A program made the translations under genes and the position numbers. 32,134 nt of DNA from Helicobacter cetorum (GTDB lineage: Bacteria > Campylobacterota > Campylobacteria > Campylobacterales > Helicobacteraceae): contig NZ_FZMR01000022.1 in NCBI RefSeq assembly GCF_900198405.1, positions 1 through 32,134 on the forward strand, given 5' to 3'. The first letter of the stretch is position 1. The number at the start of each line of letters is the position of its first letter. The notes below the pieces were generated by a model. It did not search any database. It saw only the letters and a list, made by a program, of their open reading frames with translations, and had not been told where the DNA came from. Of this stretch, positions 8,269 to 16,266 are shown piece by piece.

Positions 8269-9204
8269 TGAGAGTATTCCTAAAAATTGACTTTAAACAG
8301 AAAGTTTTATTGAGGCTATGTATCCTTTAAAATTCTTTAGCTCTATTTGCAAAAAGTGTTGATAGAAAATCGTAATTAAAAATAATTCAATAAAAATTAA
8401 GAAATATCTATAATAATATTTAAATATTTTATTTAAAATTTACTTTTTGAAACTTTTTAATTCTTAATGACTGCGAGCATTTTAACCTAATCAATATTGT
8501 TTAAAAAAATAGGAATATTTTTATATATGGATTAAAACATTGTTTCTAGGTGCGTGAGCTTTTAAAAATAAGTTTTTATGTCTAAATATTTTTAGGACAA
8601 TATAAAAAGTGTATAGGTCTAAAAAACTCAAAAATACTTAGATGTTTTTAAAGCAACTTCTAAAACAAGGAGCGAGAATATCTGTAAGCATTTTAAAAAA
8701 GCATTAAACATGCTCTTAATAAGCAACAAGTCAATGCGATAGTATTTGTAAAATTTACTATAGATTATAAATTTCAAGGGTCTTTATAAAAATGAGTTTT
8801 ACAGCACCATAAAACTTAAGCTATAAAATAAAATCTTTCTTAATAAATCTAATAATGTGCTATAAGATAACATAAATTTTAACTTAAATATATAAAATAT
8901 ATTTTATTATAATAATTATATATATTTTATATAAAATATTTTACAGATATAAAACAAAATTTTTAAAAGACTAAAGATCAATCAAAAGTAGCCTGATTAA
9001 GTAAGTGTTAGTATTCAATTAGAACAAAGAAAAGTAGGGTTTGACTATTTTTAGAAATATCCTTAAGGAATGCTTGAATAGGGTTATCAAAAAAATGAAA
9101 TGATTTTTTTGTAGAAATCAACAAAAAGTCTTTTTAAAAACTTGTTAAAAACTTTTAGGTTGAAAAAAAACACTAAAGAATTAAAAAATATCTATGAAAG
9201 TAAG
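8269..9204. other. AT-rich gene-free region with coding traces
   Basis: About 940 very AT-rich bases without an intact gene. At 8629-8790 two overlapping plus-strand frames look like decayed coding: one reads KYLDVFKATSKTRSEN then ICKHFKKALN, and another continues LNKQQVNAIVFVKFTIDYKF. A frameshift between them and early stops suggest a pseudogene of unknown family. Around 8890-8945 is a long palindromic A/T stretch. No tRNA or convincing promoter-gene pair is seen. Confidence 0.4.
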
Positions 9205-9237
9205 ATTAAAAATAAAAGAAGAGCTAAAAAATAGCCC
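9205..9237 (-). terminator. Terminator of the rplM-rpsI operon
   Basis: Downstream of the rpsI stop on the minus strand, GGGCTA and TAGCTC (9232-9237 and 9221-9226) form a 6-bp stem with one G-T pair and a U-rich loop, followed by a T-rich tail (TTCTTTTATTTTT). A second small hairpin (AAGAGA/TCTCTT) precedes it. Confidence 0.5.
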
Positions 9238-9252
9238 CCTTTATAAGAGAGA

Positions 9253-9642
9253 TTATCTCTTAGAGAATTGTGGACTTCTTCTAGCCTTTCTTTTACCATA
9301 TTTTTTACGCTCAACCACTCTTGAATCTCTAGTGAGTAAGCCCTTGGGTTTTAAAATCGCTCTGAAAGCAATGTCATACGCATTCAAAGCTTTAGAAATA
9401 CCATGTCTTAAGGCTTCAGCTTGAGCGCTATAGCCTCCGCCAAAAACAATCGCCTTAATGTTTACAGATTGCTCTTGTTTGGTTAAAAGTAGAGGTTGCA
9501 TGACTTTCATTTTGATCGCCTCATGTCCGCCTAGCCATTGGTTCAAGCTTTGGTCATTGATAGACATTTCCCCTTTTCCAACGCTTAACCAAACTTTAGC
9601 GATAGCAGTTTTTCTTTTACCGGTAGCATAGATTTTTTTCAT
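9253..9642 (-). CDS. rpsI: 30S ribosomal protein S9
   Basis: A component of the 30S subunit head whose C-terminal tail reaches the P-site tRNA. It is 129 residues, with the family opening [19 protein letters not shown], the central [19 protein letters not shown] and the conserved basic tail ending SPQFSKR. Its ATG overlaps the rplM stop by 4 bases (ATGA), giving the universal L13-S9 pair. Confidence 0.98.
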   Translation of the reverse strand: MKKIYATGKRKTAIAKVWLSVGKGEMSINDQSLNQWLGGHEAIKMKVMQPLLLTKQEQSVNIKAIVFGGGYSAQAEALRHGISKALNAYDIAFRAILKPKGLLTRDSRVVERKKYGKRKARRSPQFSKR

Positions 9643-10064
9643 TTAGCATCCTTTTTGCTGATTTGTGCGGTGTGTGGGTGCTTATCATCACGATAAACTT
9701 TGAGCTTTTTAATCATCGCTTTGCCAAGCTTAGTTTTAGGGAGCATGCCTCTAACGGCTAAGTGGTAGAGCTTTTCGGGAGTTTTTTCTAGCATTTCTTG
9801 GAGAGTTTTACTCTTAGTGCTACCAAAATAGCCAGAATGCGTGAAATATTCTTTATCTTCTAATTTCATACCAGAAAATTTAACTTTATCAGCATTGATA
9901 ACTACTACAAAATCCCCACAATCTACATTAGGGGTATAAAAAGGGCGGTGTTTGCCTCTTAAAAGCACGGCGATTTCAGTGATTAAGCGACCAAAAACCT
10001 TATCTTTGGCATCTAAAACAACCCAATCACGAACAATGTCATTGACTTTAGCAGTCTTTGTCAT
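9639..10064 (-). CDS. rplM: 50S ribosomal protein L13
   Basis: An early-assembly 50S protein. The 141-residue sequence has the typical [19 protein letters not shown] near 14-32, [19 protein letters not shown] near 34-52, and [20 protein letters not shown] near 104-123. It is first in the L13-S9 operon. AAAGGAA lies about 8 bases before the ATG. Confidence 0.98.
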   Translation of the reverse strand: MTKTAKVNDIVRDWVVLDAKDKVFGRLITEIAVLLRGKHRPFYTPNVDCGDFVVVINADKVKFSGMKLEDKEYFTHSGYFGSTKSKTLQEMLEKTPEKLYHLAVRGMLPKTKLGKAMIKKLKVYRDDKHPHTAQISKKDAK

Positions 10065-10095
10065 AGGGAATTCCTTTAGTTAATATAAAGCGGTA

Positions 10096-10101
10096 ATTAT
10101 A
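10096..10101 (-). promoter_or_regulatory. -10 box of the rplM-rpsI operon
   Basis: TATAAT on the minus strand, about 30 bases upstream of rplM. Two imperfect direct repeats lie just upstream of it. Confidence 0.55.
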
Positions 10102-10110
10102 GAGGAATAA

Positions 10111-10182
10111 GCTTATAAATAGCTGAATTTCAGCAAAATATAAGATTGGCTTATAGTTGGCTGAACTTAAGCAAAAACTAAG
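10111..10182. repeat. Imperfect tandem repeat upstream of the rplM promoter
   Basis: Two copies of a roughly 30-base sequence start at 10111 and 10149 (period 38). Both share GCTTATA, then CTGAA, then AGCAAAA and AAG. They occupy about -20 to -90 relative to the presumed rplM start, a position suited to a regulator or UP-like contact. No known operator is recognised. Confidence 0.4.
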
Positions 10183-10235
10183 CAAAGTTAATGGGATTTT
10201 AAAAGTTAAAATTTTAAGGTTATGGCTAGGATTTT

Positions 10236-10736
10236 TTAAGGCATTTCTAATAAACGCTCTTGATATTCCAAAAGGATTTTGCCTTCGCTATTAAGAACAT
10301 AGCGTTTGTCGTATTCTCGCCTAACCATGCCCCTTAAAACGGTGCATTGCACTTGGTATTTATCCTCTCTTAGCATTTCATCTACAAGACCATAGAGCTG
10401 AATATCTTGGACAATATTTTCTGAAATCCTAGCACATTCTTTATCAAAAAGCTCTTCATTGGAGCAATATTCACTTACTAAAACAAGCACTCTATCGTAT
10501 ATGTCAGTAGAGATGGTGGAATTAAAATTTTTATCTATATAGACCTTTACTTTTTTAAGCTGTTTTTCTAAGTCTTCATTGGCTTTGCTTGCTAGGGCTA
10601 GAATGCTTAGGATTTGTATCATGGTGGTGATTTTATTGCTTAGTGAGCGGGTGCGCCATTTAATAATAAAGCATTTAAACCATGAGAGTTTAACAGAAAG
10701 ATGACAAGGAAGAGTGTTTTTTTTAGTCTTTGGCAT
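10236..10736 (-). CDS. Hypothetical protein
   Basis: A 166-residue protein, family not recognised. The ATG at 10736 is chosen because AAAGGAC lies 8 bases upstream; a longer frame to 10817 would run into the divergent gene and its promoter. The first 65 residues are basic with hydrophobic patches (LSWFKCFIIKW, then MIQILSILALA) but no clean signal peptide. The rest is a charged helical part with three cysteines (near CSNEELFDKEC and VQCTVLRGM) and a basic patch MVRREYDKRY. It is divergent from the hydroxyacid dehydrogenase gene and shares its promoter region. By position it could correspond to a hypothetical near HP0095-HP0097; this is unverified. Confidence 0.7.
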   Translation of the reverse strand: MPKTKKNTLPCHLSVKLSWFKCFIIKWRTRSLSNKITTMIQILSILALASKANEDLEKQLKKVKVYIDKNFNSTISTDIYDRVLVLVSEYCSNEELFDKECARISENIVQDIQLYGLVDEMLREDKYQVQCTVLRGMVRREYDKRYVLNSEGKILLEYQERLLEMP

Positions 10737-10766
10737 AGGGTTAAGTCCTTTAATGGTTGTTTTAAC

Positions 10767-10787
10767 GATTATATTATAATCATTATC
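10767..10787. promoter_or_regulatory. Divergent promoter with Fur-box-like palindrome
   Basis: GATTATATTATAATC (10767-10781) is a perfect 7-1-7 inverted repeat, followed by ATTATC. The right part (ATAATCATTATC) closely resembles half of the classical Fur box. The palindrome contains a plus-strand TATAAT at 10775-10780 for the dehydrogenase gene and TATAAT-like sequence on the other strand for the divergent gene. Fur control is inference; an AT-rich double promoter could look the same. Confidence 0.45.
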
Positions 10788-10811
10788 AAACAAACTAATA
10801 AAGGAATACGC

Positions 10812-11753
10812 ATGCAAACATTAAAAAAAGGCGTGGTATTAGACGCTAAAACCATTGGCTTAAAAGCTTTAGAACCTCTTAAAGAATTAGCAGATTTTAG
10901 TTTTTATGAGACGACTTCACAAGAAGAAGTTTTAGAGCGTGCTAAGGGGGCTGAAATCATTGTCTTAAATAAAGTGGTGCTTAATAAAGAGATTTTAGAG
11001 CGATTAAATGCGTTAAAGTTAATTTGTATTACAGCAACCGGTATGGATAATGTAGATGTAAAAACAGCTCAAAAATTAGGTATAGAAGTGAAAAATGTGA
11101 GCACTTATTCTACAGAGTCTGTAGCACAACACACTTTAGCTTGTGTGTTGTCATTGCTTGGCAGATTGAATTATTATGATAGCTATTGTAAGAGTGGAGG
11201 GTATTCTAAGAGTGAGACTTTTACGCATATTTATGGGAATATGGGGCTAGTAAAAAATTCTGTATGGGGGGTTATTGGACTAGGGAATATCGGTAAAAGG
11301 GTGGCTAGTCTTGCCCAAGCCTTTGGAGCTAAAGTGGCATATAGCTCAACAAGCCAAGTAAAACGCCAAGAAGATTATGAAGAAAAACCCCTGCAAGAGC
11401 TGTTAAAAACAAGCGATATTATCAGCATTCATGCTCCTTTAAATGAAAACACACGCAATTTAATTAGTGCTAAAGAAATAGAGATTTTAAAAGACCATGC
11501 GATACTAATTAATATGGGTCGTGGGGGCATTGTGAATGAAAGGGATTTAGCCCTTGCTTTACAAACTAGAGATTTATATTATGCCAGCGATGTGTTTGAA
11601 AGCGAACCATTAAAACACGACCATGTGTTTTTAAACCCTAGCATTCAAAACAAATTGCTTTTAACACCTCATGTAGCTTGGGGGTATAGCGATAGCGTGC
11701 ATGCTTTGATAGAAAAGACTAAGGAAAATATCCAATCTTTTATCAGTCATTAG
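10812..11753 (+). CDS. D-2-hydroxyacid dehydrogenase (HP0096-like)
   Basis: A cytoplasmic NAD(P)H-dependent reductase of the phosphoglycerate/glycerate/lactate dehydrogenase superfamily. It is 313 residues; the ATG is preceded by AAAGGAA, and an upstream extension would be spurious. The NAD-binding Rossmann motif is VIGLGNIGKRVA near 157-168. The catalytic triad is Arg in INMGRGGIVNE, Glu in DVFESEP and His in LTPHVAWG. It lacks the C-terminal ACT domain of SerA, so it is more likely a hydroxypyruvate/2-ketoacid reductase than the serine-pathway enzyme. A strong AT-rich hairpin terminator lies about 80 bases downstream. Confidence 0.9.
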   Translation: MQTLKKGVVLDAKTIGLKALEPLKELADFSFYETTSQEEVLERAKGAEIIVLNKVVLNKEILERLNALKLICITATGMDNVDVKTAQKLGIEVKNVSTYSTESVAQHTLACVLSLLGRLNYYDSYCKSGGYSKSETFTHIYGNMGLVKNSVWGVIGLGNIGKRVASLAQAFGAKVAYSSTSQVKRQEDYEEKPLQELLKTSDIISIHAPLNENTRNLISAKEIEILKDHAILINMGRGGIVNERDLALALQTRDLYYASDVFESEPLKHDHVFLNPSIQNKLLLTPHVAWGYSDSVHALIEKTKENIQSFISH

Positions 11754-11835
11754 AAAACAATAATTCATGCTTAAATTGACATAGGGCTTTGTATTTTTAT
11801 TTGTTTTTGTAAATTTATATAATAAAAAAGATTTT

Positions 11836-11877
11836 GATAATAAAAATATATCTAAAAAATATTTTTATTATCTTTTT
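11836..11877 (+). terminator. Terminator after the dehydrogenase gene
   Basis: Perfect 14-bp stem GATAATAAAAATAT / ATATTTTTATTATC (11836-11849 and 11859-11872) with a 9-base loop, followed by TTTTT. The AT-only stem is weak per base pair but long. The upstream A-run makes it potentially bidirectional. Confidence 0.6.
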
Positions 11878-12287
11878 AAAAAATACTTGTTATTGTTGTG
11901 TTTGCTGTGTGGGTTGTGGCAAAGTGAGTTAACCATGCGGTCTTAAGAGGGTTGCTTTGATTTAAAGGATATTTTTAAATAGGGGATAAAAACGAATTAA
12001 GCAAAAAATCTAAAATATTATCTTATAAAAACTTTAAATTATGATTAGTTTTTAAGATTTTATATTAAATAGTTACTTAAAGTATCATTATTAAAAAGAA
12101 AAATTTTAACTAAAAATAATTTTATTTTTTTAATTTTAAAGAGGGGGTTAGGTTGGGTGTCTCTCTTCACCCAACCTAAGTATTTGTATTTGTAAAATCT
12201 GTAAAAGGAGTGTTGTAAAAGGAATGCTTAGAAACTCTATGATGTCTTATTAAAGACATTAACAAAAAGTTTAAAAGGCAAAAAGGC
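11878..12287. other. Gene-poor region between the dehydrogenase terminator and tRNA-Ser
   Basis: About 410 AT-rich bases without a credible coding frame. Two perfect hairpins stand out. One at 12148-12179 is described separately. The other has a 7-bp stem at 12242-12259 (ATGTCTT/AAGACAT, loop ATTA), about 30 bases beyond the tRNA 3' end, and may help end the tRNA transcript together with nearby T-runs on the minus strand. Confidence 0.5.
12148..12179. other. Perfect 12-bp hairpin with pyrimidine loop
   Basis: TTAGGTTGGGTG (12148-12159) and CACCCAACCTAA (12168-12179) enclose the loop TCTCTCTT. It is GC-richer than its surroundings. It is preceded by GAGGGGG and followed by GTATTTGTATTTGT, so on the plus strand it could be the terminator of a small RNA. 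No clear promoter or gene is seen, and no partner gene is adjacent. Confidence 0.6.
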
Positions 12288-12379
12288 TGGCGGACAGGGA
12301 GGGATTCGAACCCTCGGTAACCTTAACGGCTACGCATCCTTAGCAGGGATGTGGTTTCAGCCAACTCACCCACCTGTCC
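12288..12379 (-). tRNA. tRNA-Ser (GCU)
   Basis: A 92-base class II tRNA on the minus strand. The acceptor stem is GGACAGG/CCTGTCC. The anticodon arm is CATCC-CTGCTAA-GGATG with anticodon GCT, reading AGC/AGU serine codons. It has a long variable arm as expected for serine, a GAGGG-TTCGAAT-CCCTC T arm, discriminator G and an encoded CCA end. Confidence 0.97.
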
Positions 12380-12532
12380 AATGCAGAAATTATAGTAGGT
12401 TTAATCTGAAATAAAACTTAAACTTAACAATTTTAAAACAAAATTTAATGATTTCTAAACAAAACTAAAGGCTTTTAATATTAGAATTTCGCTTGATAAA
12501 GTTATATTTTAAAGAAAAAAAGGAGAGCTAAT

Positions 12533-13462
12533 ATGCAATACGCATTATTGTTTCCGGGACAAGGCTCACAATGTGTGGGAATGGGAAAGTCATTTTATGA
12601 AAGCCATTCATTAGCTAAGGAATTGTTTGAAAAAGCCTCTGGTGTGCTTAAAGTAGATATGAAAAAAATGCTTTTTGAAGAAAATGATTTGTTAAATCAG
12701 ACTGCTTATACTCAGCCAGCCATTTATTTAGTGAGCTACATTGCTTATAAATTATTAGACCAAAGAATTGAGGGTGGGCTAAGACCTACTTTTGCTTTGG
12801 GGCATTCTTTGGGCGAAGTGAGTGCAGTCTCTTTGAGTGGGGCGTTAGATTTTGATAAGGCTATCAAGCTCACGCATGAAAGAGGCAAGATGATGCAAGA
12901 AGTATGCAATGGTAAAGATGTTTCTATGATGGTGGTTTTGGGCGTGCAAGAAGAAAAACTTTTGAGTTTGTGTCAAAAAACTAAAAATGTGTGGTGCGCG
13001 AATTTTAATGGCGGAATGCAAGTGGTTTTAGCTGGGCTTAAAAGCGATTTGAAAACTTTAGAGCCAATCTTAAAAGAAATGGGGGCTAAAAGAGTGGTGT
13101 TTTTAGAAATGAGTGTAGCAAGCCACTGCCCTTTTTTAGAGCCTATGACTTCTAGTTTTAGAGCGTTGTTAGAAAAAAGCTTGAAAGATAAGTTTAATTT
13201 TGAAGTGATTTCTAACGCTACAAAAGAGGCTTATAGCAATAAAGAAAAAGCCATTGAGTTATTGAGTTTGCAACTCACTCAGCCGGTGCATTACCAAGAT
13301 TGCGTGAAAGAAAATAATGATAGAGTTGATGTGTTTTTTGAATTAGGCTGTGGGAATGTGCTAAAAGGGCTTAATAAGCGATTAAGCAATAAGCCAACTT
13401 TAAGCGTAGGGGATAATAAGGGGCTTGAAGAGGTTATTGAATTTTTAGAAGAGTATGTGTAA
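12533..13462 (+). CDS. fabD: Malonyl-CoA:ACP transacylase
   Basis: Transfers malonate from CoA to acyl carrier protein for type II fatty acid synthesis. The 309-residue protein has LLFPGQGSQCVGMG at 5-18, the nucleophile S92 in GHSLGE, and the catalytic His in SVASHCPFLEPM near 200. The closing oxyanion/ACP region includes NGGMQVVLAG. AGGAG lies just before the ATG, and TATATT near 12503 is a plausible -10. mtnN follows after 13 bases, so they are probably co-transcribed, matching HP0090-HP0089. Confidence 0.97.
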   Translation: MQYALLFPGQGSQCVGMGKSFYESHSLAKELFEKASGVLKVDMKKMLFEENDLLNQTAYTQPAIYLVSYIAYKLLDQRIEGGLRPTFALGHSLGEVSAVSLSGALDFDKAIKLTHERGKMMQEVCNGKDVSMMVVLGVQEEKLLSLCQKTKNVWCANFNGGMQVVLAGLKSDLKTLEPILKEMGAKRVVFLEMSVASHCPFLEPMTSSFRALLEKSLKDKFNFEVISNATKEAYSNKEKAIELLSLQLTQPVHYQDCVKENNDRVDVFFELGCGNVLKGLNKRLSNKPTLSVGDNKGLEEVIEFLEEYV

Positions 13463-13475
13463 AAGGAAAGAGACA

Positions 13476-14168
13476 ATGCAAAAAATTGGAATTTTAGGGG
13501 CGATGAGAGAAGAAATTACGCCTTTGTTAGAACTATTTGGGATTAATTTTGAAGAAATTTCTTTGGGTGGGAATGTCTTTCATAAGGGATTTTATAAAGA
13601 TAAAGAAATCATTATTGCTTATAGCAAGATTGGCAAAGTGCATTCCACTTTAACCACGACGAGCATGATTTTATATTTTGGTGTAGAAAAGGTGCTTTTT
13701 AGTGGAGTGGCTGGGAGCTTAATAAAAGATTTAAAAATCAATGATTTGTTGATTGCTAATAAATTGGTTCAGCATGATGTGGATTTGAGTGCGTTTAATC
13801 ACCCCTTGGGGTTTATTCCTGAGAGTGAAATTTTTGTAGAGACTTGTAAAGAATTGAATGCTTTAGCAAGCCAAGTTGCTAATGAGCAACACATTGTTTT
13901 AAAAGAGGGAATTATTGCATCAGGAGATCAATTTGTGCATGATAGGTTACGCAAGGAATTTTTGATTAAAGAATTTAATGCGAGTGCGGTAGAAATGGAG
14001 GGGGCGAGCGTAGCGTTTGTGTGTCAAAAATTTGGCGTGCCATGCTGTGTTTTAAGAAGTATTAGCGATAACGCTGATGAAGAGGCGGATATGAGTTTTG
14101 ATGACTTTTTAGAACAAAGCGCTAAAACTTCAGCCAAATTCCTAAAAAGTATGGTAGATAAGTTTTAA
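13476..14168 (+). CDS. mtnN: MTA/SAH nucleosidase (aminofutalosine hydrolase)
   Basis: Cleaves adenine from methylthioadenosine and S-adenosylhomocysteine. In Helicobacter it also hydrolyses 6-amino-6-deoxyfutalosine in menaquinone synthesis, so it is essential there. The 230-residue protein has GILGAMREE (acid/base Glu near 13), SGVAGSL, AVEMEGASVAFVCQ and the catalytic Asp in SISDNADEEADM. The ATG at 13476, with AAAGGAAA upstream, is chosen over a longer frame overlapping fabD. It is also called pfs or mqnB. Confidence 0.96.
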   Translation: MQKIGILGAMREEITPLLELFGINFEEISLGGNVFHKGFYKDKEIIIAYSKIGKVHSTLTTTSMILYFGVEKVLFSGVAGSLIKDLKINDLLIANKLVQHDVDLSAFNHPLGFIPESEIFVETCKELNALASQVANEQHIVLKEGIIASGDQFVHDRLRKEFLIKEFNASAVEMEGASVAFVCQKFGVPCCVLRSISDNADEEADMSFDDFLEQSAKTSAKFLKSMVDKF

Positions 14169-14240
14169 AAATAATTAGAATTTAAGCTATTTTTTAGTAA
14201 AATCTCGCCCTTGAAGGATTAGGCGTCATCTCATATATTA

Positions 14241-14280
14241 AACCTAACTTTCTATTTTGAAAGCATAGGTTCTTATTTTA
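14241..14280 (+). promoter_or_regulatory. Terminator-like hairpin in the rpoD leader
   Basis: AACCTA (14241-14246) pairs with TAGGTT (14266-14271), with an inner CTTTC/GAAAG stem, followed by CTTATTTTA. It resembles an intrinsic terminator and ends about 14 bases before the rpoD start. It could terminate mtnN transcription or attenuate rpoD. A TAAAAT at about 14198-14203 upstream of it could be a -10 box for rpoD. Confidence 0.45.
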
Positions 14281-14293
14281 TGGAGTATATTCA

Positions 14294-16246
14294 ATGAAAA
14301 AAAAAGCTAACGAAGAAAAAACCCCCAAAAAAGCCACACAAGAAATTTCAGAAACCAAGTCTAAAGAAACCAAACTCGTAAAAAAACCTAGCGTTAAAAA
14401 GCTTAGTTTTAATGAAGAACTAGAAGAATTATTTACAAACTCTTTGAGTGATTGTATTTCTTATGAATCCATTATTCAGCTTTGTGCAAAAGCTCCCACT
14501 CTAGCTCAAGTTAAAAAAATCAAAGAGTTGTCTCAAAAATACCAAAAAGAGTTGGTTAGCTCTTCAGAATATGCTAAAAAACTCAATGCTATTGATAAGA
14601 TTAAAAATACTGAAGAAAAACAAAAAGTTTTAGAAGAAGAGCTAGAAGATGGCTATGACCTTTTAAAAGAAAAGGAATTTTTAGAATGGTCTAGGAGTGA
14701 TAGTCCGGTGCGTATGTATTTGCGTGAAATGGGGAATATCAAGCTTTTAGGCAAAGAAGAAGAGATTGAATTAAGCAAACAGATCCGCTTGGGCGAAGAC
14801 ATTATTTTAGATGCGATTTGCTCAGTGCCGTATTTGATTGACTTTATTTATGCATATAAAGACGCTTTAATCAATAGAGAACGAAGAGTAAAGGAGCTTT
14901 TTAGAAATTTTGATGATGACGACGATAGCTCAGGCTCAGATTCTAAAAAAGAAGAAGAAATAGATGATGAAGAAGAGGGCGAAGAGGGCAAAAAAGTTGT
15001 TTCTGAAAAAGACAAAAAGCGTGTAGAAAAAGTCTTAGAAAGCTTTAAGGCTTTGGATAAAGCTAAAAAAGAATGGCTGAAGACCTTAAACGAACCTAAA
15101 GATGAAAATGAAGACGAATTAGTCTATTTGCTTAATCTAGCTTATAAACGCCAAATGCTTAAGGATAGACTCTATGATTTAGGGCCTACAAGCAAACTTA
15201 TTAATGAATTAGTAAAAACGATGGAAACCACTCTAAAGAGTGGCGATGGGTTTGAAAAAGAGTTGAAACGCCTAGAATACAAACTGCCCTTATTTAATGA
15301 CGCTTTGATTGCTAACCATCAAAAAATCCTTTCTAATATCACTAACATGACTAAAGATGACATTATCGCTCAAGTGCCAGAAGCGACTATGGTTAGCGTA
15401 TATATGGAGCTTAAAAAACTCTTTTTAACTAAAGAAGCGAGCGAAGAAGGCTTTGATTTAGACCCTAACAAACTCAAAGAGATTTTAGAGCAAATCAAGC
15501 GAGGCAAGTTGATTTCAGATAGGGCTAAGAATAAAATGGCTAAATCTAATTTAAGACTTGTGGTTAGCATTGCTAAACGCTTTACAAGTAGGGGCTTACC
15601 TTTCTTAGACTTGATTCAAGAGGGCAACATCGGCTTGATGAAAGCAGTAGATAAGTTTGAGTATGAAAAAGGCTTTAAGTTTTCTACCTATGCGACTTGG
15701 TGGATTAAGCAAGCTATCAGTCGTGCCATAGCTGACCAAGCCCGCACTATTCGCATTCCCATTCATATGATTGATACTATCAATCGCATTAATAAAGTCA
15801 TGCGAAAGCATATGCAAGAGAATGGCAAAGAGCCGGATTTAGAAGTGGTGGCTGAAGAAGTAGGGCTTTCCTTAGATAAAGTGAAAAATGTGATTAAGGT
15901 TACTAAAGAACCTATTAGCTTAGAGGCACCGGTAGGTAATGATGATGATGGTAAATTTGGGGATTTTGTAGAAGATAAAAATGTCGTAAGTTCTATGGAT
16001 CACATCATGCGAGAAGATTTAAAATCTCAAATTGATGGCGTTTTAGACCAATTAAATGAGCGAGAAAAAGCAGTCATTCGCATGCGTTTTGGGCTTTTAG
16101 ATGATGAGAGCGATAGGACTTTAGAAGAAATTGGCAAAGAATTGAATGTTACAAGAGAGAGGGTGCGTCAAATTGAAAGCTCAGCTATTAAAAAACTTAG
16201 AAGTCCACAATATGGGCGTATTTTAAGAAACTATTTACGCATTTGA
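14294..16246 (+). CDS. rpoD: Primary RNA polymerase sigma factor (sigma-80)
   Basis: The housekeeping sigma factor. It is 650 residues. The N-terminus is lysine-rich, opening with a run of nine A after the start codon. Region 1.2 is [19 protein letters not shown] near 138-156, and an acidic non-conserved insert lies near 212-236. Region 2 starts near 418 with [19 protein letters not shown] and includes the -10-melting segment [19 protein letters not shown]. Region 3 follows, and the region 4 helix-turn-helix [14 protein letters not shown] is near 622. GGAG precedes the ATG. It lies 125 bases after mtnN, with a hairpin in the leader. Confidence 0.98.
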   Translation: MKKKANEEKTPKKATQEISETKSKETKLVKKPSVKKLSFNEELEELFTNSLSDCISYESIIQLCAKAPTLAQVKKIKELSQKYQKELVSSSEYAKKLNAIDKIKNTEEKQKVLEEELEDGYDLLKEKEFLEWSRSDSPVRMYLREMGNIKLLGKEEEIELSKQIRLGEDIILDAICSVPYLIDFIYAYKDALINRERRVKELFRNFDDDDDSSGSDSKKEEEIDDEEEGEEGKKVVSEKDKKRVEKVLESFKALDKAKKEWLKTLNEPKDENEDELVYLLNLAYKRQMLKDRLYDLGPTSKLINELVKTMETTLKSGDGFEKELKRLEYKLPLFNDALIANHQKILSNITNMTKDDIIAQVPEATMVSVYMELKKLFLTKEASEEGFDLDPNKLKEILEQIKRGKLISDRAKNKMAKSNLRLVVSIAKRFTSRGLPFLDLIQEGNIGLMKAVDKFEYEKGFKFSTYATWWIKQAISRAIADQARTIRIPIHMIDTINRINKVMRKHMQENGKEPDLEVVAEEVGLSLDKVKNVIKVTKEPISLEAPVGNDDDGKFGDFVEDKNVVSSMDHIMREDLKSQIDGVLDQLNEREKAVIRMRFGLLDDESDRTLEEIGKELNVTRERVRQIESSAIKKLRSPQYGRILRNYLRI

Positions 16247-16266
16247 TTTTGAGGAAATATTATAAA

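Noticed and set aside
9194-9424. A 76-codon plus-strand frame opposite rpsI
   Set aside because: Most of it is antisense to the conserved S9 gene, and only its first part lies in the gap; no independent support.
10701-10811. Longer N-terminus for the 2-hydroxyacid dehydrogenase
   Set aside because: The extension overlaps the promoter and palindrome; the ATG at 10812 has a good Shine-Dalgarno and gives the family length.
10737-10817. Longer N-terminus for the hypothetical gene
   Set aside because: It would run through the divergent promoter and into the start of the dehydrogenase gene; a better Shine-Dalgarno is at 10736.
14297-14305. Run of nine A at the start of rpoD as a phase-variation tract
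   Set aside because: It encodes Lys codons in an essential gene, and A9 is common in AT-rich genomes.
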